From: Rebecca billardiae RCC1528 | Taxonomy: Eukaryota; Haptophyta | Assembly: GCA_965240325.2 (NCBI GenBank) | Contig: OZ251223.1 | Location: forward strand, 3,472,001-3,536,000 | Length of the DNA: 64,000 bases | Reading direction: 5' to 3' | Shown: piece by piece, positions 31,544-41,824 of the stretch | How the letters are laid out: each line of letters begins with the position of its first letter | Numbering within the stretch: the first letter of the stretch is position 1 | Translations under genes and position numbers: made by a program | Notes under the pieces: generated by a model | Database searches by the model: none | Told to the model about the DNA's origin: nothing | What the model saw: only the letters and a program-made list of their open reading frames with translations

Positions 31544-32818
31544 TCACAGCCTAGAGCAGGGCACAATCACGCTCGGTGCCGAGCCGCTGCTGGCGTCCAG
31601 GCCCCGCAGCGCCGCCGCCAGTCCGGCAATGTCATCGTCGGTGTGCGCAGCCGAAAGTGCAATCCGTAGCCGCGAGGTGCCAGGCGCGACAGTGGGCGGC
31701 CGGATGGCGGGGACGTGATAGCCAGCTCGAAGGAGCTCCACGCTCGCGTGCAAAGCTCGCTCCTCGTCTCCTAGCACGATCGGGACGATTGGGCTCTGGG
31801 CGTGCACGCCGGTGGCCTCCGCCAGCGCACGCACGTTTGCCCACAGCCGGGCGCGCAGCGCCGGTGTTGCCTCGTGGAGCGCAGCCGAGGCGGCCGCGAC
31901 GGCCGGCGCGGGTAGCGCAGTGGAGAAGATCCCCGGCCGGCCGCGCGAGAGTATCAAGTGCTTCAGCGCCCTGCTCGAAGCGACGAAGCCGCCATGCGCG
32001 CCGAACGCCTTGCTGAGTGTGCCCACGTGAACGTCGACGTGCCCAGACACGCCGGCGCGCTCGGCCTCGCCGCCCCCATGCTCGCCGCACACCAGTGTGG
32101 CGTGGGCCTCGTCGAGGACGAGCAGGGCGCCGTAGCGGTCACGCAGGTGCACCAGACCCGCCACATCCGCAAAATCGCCGTCCATGCTAAACAGGCTGTC
32201 CGACACGATTAGCTTGCGCGGTGCGCTCGATGCGCGCAGCAGCTGGTCGAGGTGAGCAAGGTCAGCGTGCCGGTAGACGTGCAGCGCTGCGCCCGCGCCA
32301 CGCGCTGCAAGCCGCGCGCCGTCCACGATCGAGGCGTGGTTGAGAGCGTCAGAGAAAATGGCGCACTCGTCCGACTCCGCGAGCGCGCCAAGCACCGCCA
32401 TGTTGGCAGCATACCCGGTCGGGAAGAGCAGCGCCTCATCCACGCCCTTGAGCGCGGCCAGTGCCTCCTCGAGAGCGCGGTGCGCGTGCGTGTACCCGCT
32501 CACGAGCGCCGAGGCGCGCGGGCCGCAGCCAAACGAGGCCGCCGCGGTCGCCGCGGCGTGCCGCACGTTAGGATGGGCGCTGAGACCGAGGTAGTCGTTT
32601 GTCGAGAAGAGAGTGAGACGCTCCACTCCATGGAGCGTGTACTCGCCCAAGCTGGGCGCACCGCTCGTCCAGCGCGCACGCGTTGTCGCATCGACGTGAA
32701 CAGCAGTCGGATGGCCATCGATCGGGCCGATTGGCCGCACGGAGCGCAGCAGCTTCGATCGAGCCAGCTCCGCGATGCGCCAGTCGACCCATCGCGTCCA
32801 CGACGACGATTCCGCCAT
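31544..32818 (-). CDS. bioF: 8-amino-7-oxononanoate synthase (biotin synthesis)
   Basis: The intron-free gene encodes 424 residues from the ATG at 32818. The whole sequence follows the alpha-oxoamine synthase family: LFSTNDYLGLSAHPNV, GCGPRASALVSGYTHAH, LLFPTGYAANMAVLGAL, FSDALNHASIVDGARLA, LVLDEAHATLVCGEHGGG and the PLP-lysine motif HVGTLSKAFGAHGGF. The DALNHASIVDG and SGYTHAH details favour BioF (pimeloyl thioester plus alanine to KAPA) over 5-aminolevulinate synthase or KBL. The N-terminal ~20 residues are short and give no clear targeting signal. It is the only gene that follows a same-strand neighbour. The absence of introns may reflect bacterial ancestry, but several other genes here are intronless. 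Confidence 0.88.
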   Translation of the reverse strand: MAESSSWTRWVDWRIAELARSKLLRSVRPIGPIDGHPTAVHVDATTRARWTSGAPSLGEYTLHGVERLTLFSTNDYLGLSAHPNVRHAAATAAASFGCGPRASALVSGYTHAHRALEEALAALKGVDEALLFPTGYAANMAVLGALAESDECAIFSDALNHASIVDGARLAARGAGAALHVYRHADLAHLDQLLRASSAPRKLIVSDSLFSMDGDFADVAGLVHLRDRYGALLVLDEAHATLVCGEHGGGEAERAGVSGHVDVHVGTLSKAFGAHGGFVASSRALKHLILSRGRPGIFSTALPAPAVAAASAALHEATPALRARLWANVRALAEATGVHAQSPIVPIVLGDEERALHASVELLRAGYHVPAIRPPTVAPGTSRLRIALSAAHTDDDIAGLAAALRGLDASSGSAPSVIVPCSRL

Positions 32819-33518
32819 GGATGTTCTCAACCTCCGCACATTCCATTATTCCGGAACCGAAGGACCATCCGGAACCGAGAGTTCGTCGATCATTATTCTC
32901 GGGTGGGAGGGCACCGTGGGCGTGGTGGCCCCTGGCGATGCTAGGTGGTGGCGCGTCGCCGCGGCCGCCGCGGGTCGGTGGAGTCGAGTCTCGCTGGGAA
33001 GTGTCATCACTCTCGCGACCATATCCGGATGCGAGATATTGCCGCCCGCGCTGCGCGCGTCACGCCGCACTGCACGTGCACGTATCCGTGAACGCGGTAC
33101 TCTGAGTAAACTCTCTCTTTAGTCTCTTACGGACGCGAGTGACGACGTACAGTAAATGTAATCAGTAATCGTCACTTGTCAGCATCATCACTCATCAGTG
33201 ATGACACTTGCGCGGGGTTGGGGGATGCTGCCGGATGGCGAGTGCTCGGATATGACGACGACTGATTCCGCGTCAGCAGTTGGCAGTTGCGACGGGCCGG
33301 AATTATTTTACATATTCTATAATGATGACGCGAAAAGTATATTCATCATCAGTCTCGTCCTGATCAATAATACTTATTTGACAACTTCAATGTACGCGTC
33401 AATCTGCTGAATGTTCAATACTGCAGTACCGTCGCGGTATAGTACGTACGGACTACGGTATACCACTTGGCCGGATTAATTTAACATTTAATAAAGCCTA
33501 CTACGACTACGAGTCGGC
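32819..33518. other. Intergenic region upstream of BioF
   Basis: The 700 bp lie between the BioF start and the stop codon of the next minus-strand gene. Composition falls toward AT after 33300. No gene seen. Confidence 0.5.
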
Positions 33519-34529
33519 TCATATGGGGCGCGACTGGGCCGCATGTGGATTTGCGGAGTCCTGTCGCCCTTCCTCGGTCACGTCAGCCGCGGCGCCAGCG
33601 TCGGCTGGGGGCCCTGTTGAAGCAGCGGCATCGCGGTCAGCCGCCGCACGCGCTCGCCTCTCCTCCGCTGCAGCGGCCACAGCCACTGCGGCCTCCTCGC
33701 GCTCCTCGCGTGCCAGCGTGCGCTTCCGGCAGAAGGCGTGCAGCTTCCAGTTGAAGATGCCGAAGCAACCCATCGATGCCAGGAAGAGCGCCAGGATGAC
33801 CACCCAATTGAGCTTCCGCGGTACTCCGAACAGGCCTCGCGGGCGGTTCGGACCGGGATCGATCGGCGCGCACGTGCTCAGGTCGCGGCGGTCGATCCGA
33901 CACACGTACCGGCAGAAGACGATGTTGTCGCGCCTCGGGTCGCTCGACCAGATCCACATCGCCTCGGTGTTGACCCAGAAGCCGCTGGGGTCGCGCCAGG
34001 GGCTCTGGTCATGCTCCTGCTCGTGCGCGTACGGCCAGAGGGTTTCATCCACTTGGTACCGAGGCAGCAGCCACGCTGGGTCAGGGCGGTTCCGCCGCAG
34101 TCGGCGCGTCGTCGTGCAGCGCCAGGCCTGGCTCGTCCTAGTGCCGTCGCTGAAAGCCGCGATCATGGCGGCACTCCGTCGGCCCAGATCGCGGCCCGTC
34201 ATCGCATACGTGCGCAGGCGGTCTGGAGGCATCGGCAGGAACATGGACACGTTCGCAAGCCGCGAGCCCGCCGCAACGATGTGACGCGAATCGATGAGGA
34301 GCTCAGCAAAGTCGTCTCCCTGGACCCAGCCCTCCAGTGGCGCCACGCCTGTGTTCGCGGGCCAGGATGAGCGCGTCGCGTTCCCATCCTCCCATAGCTC
34401 GAAGCTATCGTCGGCGACGATGGGCCCAGGGTAAAGGTCATCCGGATCCGAGCGCGCGCACGGCGCGCGTGCAAGCAACGCCACGAGGAGCCCCCGCCAC
34501 GCTCCGCGCCTCGCGAGCCGTGACAGCAT
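33519..34529 (-). CDS. Single-pass type I membrane protein, unknown function
   Basis: The frame encodes 336 residues from the ATG at 34529. The N-terminus MLSRLARRGAWRGLLVALLARAPCARS is a signal peptide. The ~210-residue ectodomain is rich in Trp and Asp (DDSFELWEDGN, VAPLEGWVQGDDF, FWVNTEAMWIWSSDP) and has a few Cys; the pattern is reminiscent of carbohydrate-binding or galactose-binding beta-sandwiches, although I recognise no family. A membrane segment (WVVILALFLASMGCFGIF) is followed by a basic stop-transfer sequence and an Ala/Glu/Arg-rich cytoplasmic helix. It is head to head with the APC transporter at 205 bp. Function is unknown. Confidence 0.7.
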   Translation of the reverse strand: MLSRLARRGAWRGLLVALLARAPCARSDPDDLYPGPIVADDSFELWEDGNATRSSWPANTGVAPLEGWVQGDDFAELLIDSRHIVAAGSRLANVSMFLPMPPDRLRTYAMTGRDLGRRSAAMIAAFSDGTRTSQAWRCTTTRRLRRNRPDPAWLLPRYQVDETLWPYAHEQEHDQSPWRDPSGFWVNTEAMWIWSSDPRRDNIVFCRYVCRIDRRDLSTCAPIDPGPNRPRGLFGVPRKLNWVVILALFLASMGCFGIFNWKLHAFCRKRTLAREEREEAAVAVAAAAEERRARAAADRDAAASTGPPADAGAAADVTEEGRQDSANPHAAQSRPI

Positions 34530-34734
34530 GAGGGGTCGACCACCGTCCAGTGGTCGTCTCGGCCGCCCGGCGCGGACGTAGTCCCGGCCTCCTGCGCACC
34601 CGTGCGGGACCACCCTTCCGCTTGGTCCCGGACACATCTCCGAGACTCTGAAGCTCCGGATCATCAACGCGACGCGGCGGTGGGATTCTCAGCAAGGGAA
34701 GCAGGGCGGCTGGGCATACCCTTTCGGCCGTGCC

Positions 34735-37033
34735 ATGCTCGACGATCGAACGCAAGCGAGGGTGGACGACGCGGGCGGCTGGACGCTCGTCGGTCCGGCG
34801 GACGATGACTCTCACATGCTCCCGTGGCAGGCGGTGGACCCGATCGAGACGACCGTCCTGCACCGCAAAGTCGGTGTGCTGTCCATGGTGTGCATTGCGT
34901 TCTTCTGGGTCTCGGGCGGTATCTATGGCAACGAGGAGCTGATGGGTGCCGGTCCGGGCCTGTACGTGCTCATGCTTCTCGTGCTCACCCCGCTTTTCTT
35001 CAGCCTACCGATCGCGCTCATTACCGCGGAGCTCGCGACCGTGTACCCCATCGATGGCGGCCAGTGCGTGTACGTGCAGCGCGCCTGTGGTGACGCCGTT
35101 GGCGGCCACAACTGCTACTATGTCTTCGTGATCAACGTGGTCGACGCGGCGATCTACCCGCTGCTCGCGTGCCAGTACCTCGGGTATCATGTGCACATCA
35201 CCTACCTCCAGAGCCGCGCACTCTGCATCGCCATGATCGGGGTCGTCACGACGATTAACCTGTTTGGTGCGCTGCCTGCACCCGCCTGCAACCCCCGCCC
35301 CCGCCCCCGCCGCTCCCACTCCCGCCTTCCGCCGGATCGCACGTGCGCGCATCTCCATGCCCGTTGACCGCGCCCCCGCACTCGATGGCGCTGCCCTGCC
35401 CGCCGGTCGGATGCGCCTAGGCCTCGAGGTGCTCACGCGCTTCCAGGGGATAATCTTCATCGTGACGCTCATGCCGTGCGTGGTGTTCATCGTGAGCGCG
35501 CTGCCCTCGCTGGATCCCGCCGCGTTCACGCGCACGGACGGCGCGCCCGTCGACCTCGCTCTGCTGATCTCGTGGACGCTGTGGCTCTACTCCGGCTTCT
35601 CCTCGCTCGGCACGATCGCCGGCGAGGCCAAGTCGCCCACCAAGACGTACCTGCAGACGATTGCCATCCTCTTCCCGCTCGTGATCGCGCTCAACATGCT
35701 GCCGTTCATGGCCGCCCTGTCCGTGGACGGGGACATCAGCCACTACTCGGCGGGGTATTTCACGAAGCTCGCCGAGCACGTGCTCCCGCAGCCATTCGGC
35801 GGCGCCCTTCGGCTCGCCTTCGTGATCGGCTCCAACGTTGCGCTGATCGGTCTGTACAACTCGCAGGCGATCACGGCGCAGTGCACCGCCTTCTTCTTCG
35901 TCGAGAGCCGCGCCGAGCTGCAGCAGATGCGGCTTCGCGCCCTGGAGATGGCCAAGCGCATGCCGACGACCTCCGCCGCAATCACGCGCTGGCTGCTCGA
36001 CGTACCCTCGAGCGGCGTACCCCGGGTGTACGTGCTGCTCACCGCGGGCGCGTGCTCGGCGCTGGTCTGGCTGCCGTATGGCATGCTCGTCGAGTTTGAG
36101 GTGCTGCTGTACTGCCTGAGCAAGCTGCTCTTCTTCTACTCGTTCATCTTGCTCCGTGCCGCGCACAGCGACGTGCCGCGCAAGTTCCAGGTGATGCCCG
36201 GCGTGAGGGGCGCGGTCGCACTCGCTGTGATCCCGGCGCTCATCTGCGTGGTCAACCTGTACGTCGGGCTGTACGTGTCCCCGGGCACGGGCGGCGGGCA
36301 GCGCCGGCTGGAGGGCGAGGGGGACGAGGGGGACGAGCGAGAACTGCTCGGGGTGAACAGCGCGGATGCGTGGGTCCCCGGGCCCAACTTCAAGCAGCAG
36401 GCCTTCATCAGCGTGCTGCTGCTCGGCGGCTTCATGCACGCCACGTACTCCATCCTGATCTCCATCCCGACCGCCGAGCTCGAGGTGCTGCCGCCCGAGC
36501 TGCCGCTCGAGCAACCGCTGCTGCCCACGCGGCGAGCCGGTGAGGCAGACCACATGACGCTGGTCGCGGCTGCGCCCGGCACCGAGCACGAGGCCGTCCT
36601 CGTGCCGCAGACCGCGCACGCACCGCCGGGCTCCCTCACGTCGTACAACGCGGAGGAAATCGTCGACTCCGTGCTGCCACGGCTCGCAGAGGAGGTGGAC
36701 ATGATACTCGACACCGACCCGCACGGCGTGGTGCTCAACCGGAACGACATCGTGCGCCGCTACTACGGGACGGTCTGCCGCCAGCGGCTCGTCACGACGC
36801 CGCGCACGCGGACCGAAGCAGACTTGCCGGCAGCGGACGAGGAGGAACCCGCCACGCCTGGCGGGCGCACGAGCAGGAGATCGCTGCTCGAAAGACTCAG
36901 CTTCTTGGGCGGCAGCGGTGCCAACATCTGGCGCGGCACAGGCGACGAGGACGAGGACGGCCATCCCCGGGCGGCCGCGCCCCCTGCGGCGCCCCCGGCC
37001 GCGACTGAGGGCGCGCCAGGTCAGCTGCTCTAG
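34735..37033 (+). CDS. APC-superfamily amino acid/polyamine transporter, two exons
   Basis: Exons are 34735-35266 and 35421-37033 (714 residues). The 154-bp intron (GTGCGCTGCC...CGCCTAG, phase 1) joins TTINLFG to LEVLTRFQG. About twelve hydrophobic segments are visible. The first contains CIAFFWVSGGIYGNEELMG, the substrate-site helix of APC carriers, and the sixth has WTLWLYSGFSSLGTIAGEAKSPTKTYLQ, close to the LAT/polyamine-uptake (PUT) branch. The C-terminal ~230 residues are a long cytoplasmic tail, acidic and Ser/Thr-rich, ending in a Pro/Ala run; this is longer than in plant PUT transporters. Substrate is probably an amino acid or polyamine. Confidence 0.82.
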
Positions 37034-37458
37034 CTCTTTAGTTCCGGTCAGTTCGTCTCTGCCCTGCCACATCAGTGCCACTACTGCCAGTGCGGCCGAC
37101 CAGTCGGGCAGTCTGTGACTGCAGTACGGTGACTGCCACTGGCGCAGTAGCTTGGCATGCCTTGATCGCGATCCCTTTGAGTCCGCCTTCAGGCTCAGCG
37201 GCCCTTCAATGACAACGGACTATGACAAGATGAAGATCATCATCACTCATATCTTAGTACATCGTCAGGGCGGAGAGTTACCAGGCCTCAGCAGGGCGCC
37301 GCGGACGGTCCGCGAAGGCACTAACTAAGCTGCTACTGATGTACAGTGCATGGCCGCTGCGCCTTCAGCCCCAAGGGCAAGGCGGCCCCTGGCGGCCTAA
37401 GACTGCAAAATTGTAGCTCGCTCGAAACACCCAGCGGCGCTACTACGCATACTCATGC
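37034..37458. other. Convergent intergenic region
   Basis: The 425 bp between the stops of the APC transporter and the DHHC gene show no recognisable gene or repeat. Confidence 0.5.
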
Positions 37459-38403
37459 TCAGTGCTGTCGCAAGGTGATGGGAGAGCACACATTCGCCTT
37501 GAAGCGGTCGAATTCAGATGGAGGCGAGGTGCCAAAATCAGCTCGGCGGGACATGACTTGTGTCTGGTACGCCTCATACTGCTCTCGCTGCGCCCCGTTG
37601 ATCCGCGGACGCGTGAGTACCTGGCCGATGGTGGTGAGCTGCGCGGCTGCGTTGATCCAGATACCGCCGCAGCAGCACAGCAAGTACAGAGCGGCGACTC
37701 CGCCGATCACAAAGATGACGATGCGCATATCCGTGAGGGTTGCGCCATCGGCAAGGGTCCCCGCTGCGAAGGCGACAAAGCCGGCCGGGATCGTGATCGT
37801 TGCGAGGGCGAACCAGAAGAGCATCAGGTAGAAGAAGCGAATGTTGTGCGCCGCCACGCAGTTGCCCACCCACGGGCAGTGATGGTCGAGGTCAAGGAAG
37901 CAGCGGTGGCAGGTTGGGCAGTGGTTGGCCATTGGCGGCCTCCAGAGCGAGCAGTGCCAGCACCAGCGGAACGTGACTTCCGTGCCATCGGGCAGGACGC
38001 GCTTGCTCGTTGTCTGCTGCTGGACAGGCGGCGCCGGCGGATCGCCCTGCTTCCTTCCCTTCTTCGAAGCCGTCGAGGGCGGAGGAGGCGCCTGCTCGTC
38101 GGCTGCAGGCTCGCTGGGCACGGGGAAGAGCTCGACTGATCCTGGGTCGACAACGTTTGTGAGGAGAAGGAAGCCGCAGGCGGTCGCGGCGAAGAGGAGC
38201 TGTAATATACCGAGGACGCCAAGCGCGAGGGCCATCTTGGTTTGCTGCATGCCAAACTGGTAGCCTCCAAGCGCCATAACCCCCATTTGCGACGGAAGGG
38301 CAAGCGCGACTGCTGTGAACACCACAGCAGATGGTCCGAAGAAGCGCTCGCGCGCGTGCATCTTCTTCCGCGCGGGCGTGGGCTTCTGCTCCATCCAGAC
38401 CAT
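37459..38403 (-). CDS. DHHC-type protein S-palmitoyltransferase
   Basis: The frame encodes 314 residues from the ATG at 38403. Four membrane segments are visible, two before and two after the cytosolic cysteine-rich domain, the standard DHHC layout. The domain reads CWHCSLWRPPMANHCPTCHRC then LDHHCPWVGNCV with the catalytic DHHC Cys intact. Downstream, where most members have TTxE, the sequence is LTTIGQV, so that motif is degenerate. Between segment 2 and the DHHC domain is a Pro/Lys-rich loop. The family attaches palmitate to cysteines of membrane proteins at Golgi or plasma membrane. The frame is open further upstream, so extra N-terminal residues are possible. Confidence 0.9.
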   Translation of the reverse strand: MVWMEQKPTPARKKMHARERFFGPSAVVFTAVALALPSQMGVMALGGYQFGMQQTKMALALGVLGILQLLFAATACGFLLLTNVVDPGSVELFPVPSEPAADEQAPPPPSTASKKGRKQGDPPAPPVQQQTTSKRVLPDGTEVTFRWCWHCSLWRPPMANHCPTCHRCFLDLDHHCPWVGNCVAAHNIRFFYLMLFWFALATITIPAGFVAFAAGTLADGATLTDMRIVIFVIGGVAALYLLCCCGGIWINAAAQLTTIGQVLTRPRINGAQREQYEAYQTQVMSRRADFGTSPPSEFDRFKANVCSPITLRQH

Positions 38404-38717
38404 GCGCGCGACCGTGGCAGAAACCACGCACAAACCGAACGACGTTGCCTGGTGGCGCGGGTCGACCGCCTTGTTGCGCTGTTGCTCAGCGCGGCACCGG
38501 CTCAACAAGCTCAAAGCGGCGCAAGTGCTCCGGGAAGTTGCGATGATGCTCCGGACACGTTGCCGGGCGGCGTCCTCCGCACGACGTTGGATCAGGCCCG
38601 CGCGATGTGCTGAGTGCACGATCGTGTCGCCCGATCGTCGGCGCGCGAGTGCACGGCGGCGAGTGCACGATCGTGTCGGGGGCTGGCTCGTCACGCTGCG
38701 AACTCGGCGCGCCAGCG
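38404..38717. promoter_or_regulatory. Divergent intergenic region (DHHC / hydroxylase-glycosyltransferase)
   Basis: The 314 bp hold both upstream regions. A direct repeat, CGAGTGCACG(G)..GCGAGTGCACGATCGTGTCG with GTGCACGATCGTGTCG repeated near 38616-38631 and 38661-38676, is visible; it contains CGATCG. Confidence 0.4.
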
Positions 38718-41561
38718 ATGGCGCAGCAAGGGCACGTGAGCTTGGCGGAGATTCTGCAGGAGCTCAGACTTGAGGGATACGCGCTGACGCTGGAGGAGTA
38801 CGGCATCCGCAGCCTCGCAGACCTCCCCGACGATGCCGACGCGCGCGACGAGCTGCTTGCGGAGCTCGGCATCACGCCAAATGACCGCCATCGCCTTGAC
38901 CTCGTGCGCACCGACCCAGCCAGCCTTGTGCGCATGTCGCGCAAGTATGCGCCCCCTCCAGCCTTCGATGCAGCGAGCGTACGCGAGCAGCGCCGGGCCT
39001 TCGAGGCACAGAAGCTCGCGTTCGAGGTGGACGTTGCGGCGGCGGGCGCGTTTGAGCCTGCCAGGTTCAGCCAAGTCGCGGCCGAGCGCACGGAGGCCGC
39101 GCTGAACACGCGGCCCGTACACGTCATTGATCCTACGCCATTCCGCTCGGCTGAGACTACTGCGCTCTTCAGCCCGGATCAGCTCGAGCAGCTCGAGCGC
39201 GATCGGCTGCTTGTGCTCGACCGAGCGCTGCCCGCCGCCATCGTGAACGCCGCGCGCGCCGAGGCCGCTCGACTCGAGCTCGAGCCGACCATCCAAGGCG
39301 AGACGCGCGCGCAGCGTGGAGACTCAATCGCGTGGGTGGATGTACGAGATGGGGCGCACCGATACGGGAGAGCGAACGACGCGTTGGCACACACGGCACA
39401 GCTGCTGTGTGCAGTGTGCGCGGAGCTGAGCGCGCGCCTCACGCCGCCCTCGGGGATCCCGGAGCGGGTGATGGTGGCACGGTACCGCTCAGGCGACGCG
39501 TACCCGCCGCACTTTGACGCTCCCGCGCGGGACGTCCGGGGGGGCTCGCAGCCCGCCGACGAGCGCTCGCGGCGCGTGTGGACGATACTTGCGTACCTCA
39601 ATGAGGGGCAGTGGACGGCGGAGCGTGGCGGCGCGCTCAAATGGACGCTGGCCAGGGAGAGCGGTGGCAGCCGCGCAGCTCCGGCGCCGGCGCGGCGCTC
39701 GGGCGAGGTACTCCCCGTGGGTGGGCGCGTCGTCATCTTCGACTCGACCGCGATCCTGCACGAGGTGCTGCCGACGGCGCACGGCTGTGAGCGCTTTGCG
39801 ATGACCATGTGGACAGTCGACCCCCGCCCGACCGACCGGCCGGGCGCTGCAGGGGCGAGCACCGCCGCTGCGCTGCCTGCGCCGCACGGCCCGTTTGCTC
39901 CGGCAGCGACCGCGCACGCCGAGCACGAGGACGAGCCGTGCGGGCCGACGGACGCGCTCGTCCTCTTCGCCTCGGTGGGCGCCCCGCTCGAGTCGTGCGC
40001 GGGCACGAGCAGCGTGGCGATCGAGACAGCCGACCTCCTCCAGCTGCTGGCGCGCGGCGGCGTGCCGTGCGCGCACGTTGGCATCGCGGCCGAGGAGGTC
40101 TGCGGGCGTGAGCCGTTGGGCGCGCAGACCGAGACTGCTCCGCACCCGACGGCGGTGGCGCACGCCGCTCAGTACGCCGCGTCTGTGCGCGCGCGGCTCG
40201 GCAGTTCGCCCGCAGTCGACTGGGGATCGGTCGAGCACGGCGCGCTGCTGCGCACGCTCACGCTCCAGCCCGCACTCGCCGCTGCGAGTGCAGAGAGAGG
40301 GCGCACCGCGCAGCCAGCGCCGCTGTGGACCCGACCGCTCTCCCGCGCCTCGCGCGGCCGCCGCACCCCGCTGGTGCTCGTGCTCGACGGTTACGACGTG
40401 CTGCACGGCGTGTCGGTGGGCGCGCTCAGGGCGGCGGCGCTCGCGCAGCTCGGGCGCGGCTCCGGGCCTGCGCAGCGAGCGCACGCTGCTCAGCACTGGG
40501 AGGTGGTCACGGTGGTGCGCGCCGTCTGCGAGACAACGCGCGTGCGCGCTGAGAGCGCGCGCGCACTCGGCGAGGCCGACTTTGCGTGGGTGCCGGCTGC
40601 GAACACCGCAGAGACGCTGCGTGCGAGCGGGGTGGTCGATACGCTGCGCGTGCGCACCCTGCCTCAGCTCGCGCGGCCAGGGCCGGCTCCCGCGCCAGCC
40701 GCTGCCTGTGCCGAGGCCGAGCTCGCCGCCGAGCCCCCAGGAGCCGCCGAGCCCGCGGCGGGCGGCCGCTCTCGCCGCTTCCGCTTCCTCTGCGTGCTGG
40801 TCGGCGTGCACGGCTGGCACTTCAGCCGCAAGGGCGTGGACGTGCTGCTGCGCGCATTCGCTTCCGCCTTTGGCCCCGCCGCCAAGGCGCTGGCGGGTGC
40901 GCCGGCTGCAGCGTCGGAGGGCGCGTCAGCCCGCGCGCGAGCCGACGCAGCTGCGCGCGCGCCCGAGCTGCTGCTCAAGCTGGGCACAGCCGCGGACGCG
41001 TCTGCCCTGCAGGCCGCCATCGAGCAGAGCGGGCTGGGCGGCTGCGTGGGGACGCAGCTGCAGCTGCTCCACGGCTGGACGAGCGCTGCCGAGGTTCGAG
41101 AGCTCGTAGCCGGGTGCGACGTGCTCGTGATGCCCTCGAGAGGCGAGGGGTGGTGCCGCCCGCTCGCCGATGCGATGGCCGCGGGCAAGCCGGTCGTCGG
41201 CGTCCCAGCGTGCGGCGGGCCTGCCGACTTCCTGGACGAGACGGTGGGCTGGACGGTGCGCGCCGAGGCGACACCCGTGTGCTGGGTCGCAGGCGGCGAT
41301 CCGCGCATGGGCGTGGTGAGCGCGCCAGAGCTGGGCTCGTGGGCGGAGCCGAGTGCGGATCACCTCGCCGCAATCATGAGCGAGCTGCATGCCTGTGGCG
41401 GCGTGCGAGACGAGGGCGTGGCCGCGCGCGCTCGAGCAGCGCAGGCGCGGATGCTGTCTACGTACTCCGAGGACGCACTCCAGGCTCGTGTAATCGAACT
41501 CGTCGGAGAAGCTGTCGAGGTGGCACGCTGTGCTGGCGGCAGTACCGCCGGCAGTAGATAG
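38718..41561 (+). CDS. SAM domain - 2OG/Fe(II) prolyl-hydroxylase-like - GT4 glycosyltransferase fusion
   Basis: One exon encodes 947 residues. Residues ~5-70 (LAEILQELRLEGYALTLEEY ... LGITPNDRHRL) look like a SAM domain. Residues ~140-375 form a double-stranded beta-helix oxygenase: YPPHFDAP gives the H-x-D, AILHEVLP the distal His, and CERFAMTMW the Arg that binds 2-oxoglutarate, as in prolyl 4-hydroxylases. Residues ~540-930 resemble a GT-B retaining transferase of the GT4 type, with HFSRKGVDVLLRAFA, LLHGWTSAAEVRELV and SRGEGWCRPLADAMAAGK, where the usual E-x7-E has become E-x7-D. No signal peptide or membrane segment is seen, so it is probably cytosolic or nuclear. Hydroxylating a proline and then glycosylating it is a plausible combined activity (compare the cytosolic Skp1 pathway of protists), but this is inference. 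Confidence 0.78.
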   Translation: MAQQGHVSLAEILQELRLEGYALTLEEYGIRSLADLPDDADARDELLAELGITPNDRHRLDLVRTDPASLVRMSRKYAPPPAFDAASVREQRRAFEAQKLAFEVDVAAAGAFEPARFSQVAAERTEAALNTRPVHVIDPTPFRSAETTALFSPDQLEQLERDRLLVLDRALPAAIVNAARAEAARLELEPTIQGETRAQRGDSIAWVDVRDGAHRYGRANDALAHTAQLLCAVCAELSARLTPPSGIPERVMVARYRSGDAYPPHFDAPARDVRGGSQPADERSRRVWTILAYLNEGQWTAERGGALKWTLARESGGSRAAPAPARRSGEVLPVGGRVVIFDSTAILHEVLPTAHGCERFAMTMWTVDPRPTDRPGAAGASTAAALPAPHGPFAPAATAHAEHEDEPCGPTDALVLFASVGAPLESCAGTSSVAIETADLLQLLARGGVPCAHVGIAAEEVCGREPLGAQTETAPHPTAVAHAAQYAASVRARLGSSPAVDWGSVEHGALLRTLTLQPALAAASAERGRTAQPAPLWTRPLSRASRGRRTPLVLVLDGYDVLHGVSVGALRAAALAQLGRGSGPAQRAHAAQHWEVVTVVRAVCETTRVRAESARALGEADFAWVPAANTAETLRASGVVDTLRVRTLPQLARPGPAPAPAAACAEAELAAEPPGAAEPAAGGRSRRFRFLCVLVGVHGWHFSRKGVDVLLRAFASAFGPAAKALAGAPAAASEGASARARADAAARAPELLLKLGTAADASALQAAIEQSGLGGCVGTQLQLLHGWTSAAEVRELVAGCDVLVMPSRGEGWCRPLADAMAAGKPVVGVPACGGPADFLDETVGWTVRAEATPVCWVAGGDPRMGVVSAPELGSWAEPSADHLAAIMSELHACGGVRDEGVAARARAAQARMLSTYSEDALQARVIELVGEAVEVARCAGGSTAGSR

Positions 41562-41824
41562 CACTGCCGGGCACGGAGCCAGATAGCTGTAGTACGTTGA
41601 TGGATAATGAAGCTCGTCTACTAGTAGATCTGCTCTCTCTCAGTCTCTGCTCTGCTTAGGACTGCTCTCTCTCTCAGACTCAGAGTCAGTGACTCAGTCT
41701 CTCCGTCGTCTGCGCTCATGTCCGGACTCGTCACTCTGACGATGCTCGTCACTCTGCTCTCTCTATACTACGGTCATGTCGCGACGGCCGCCAGTACATT
41801 CTCAACATATCTAGCAGCAGGGAT
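41562..41824. other. Short convergent intergenic region
   Basis: The 263 bp include CT-rich runs (CTCTCTCTCAG repeats near 41634-41700). No gene seen. Confidence 0.4.

Noticed and set aside
32775-33122. A + strand frame starting in the CCATGG shared with the BioF start codon
   Set aside because: It is short, has no domain and is explained by the palindromic CCATGG; a bidirectional start is not supported.
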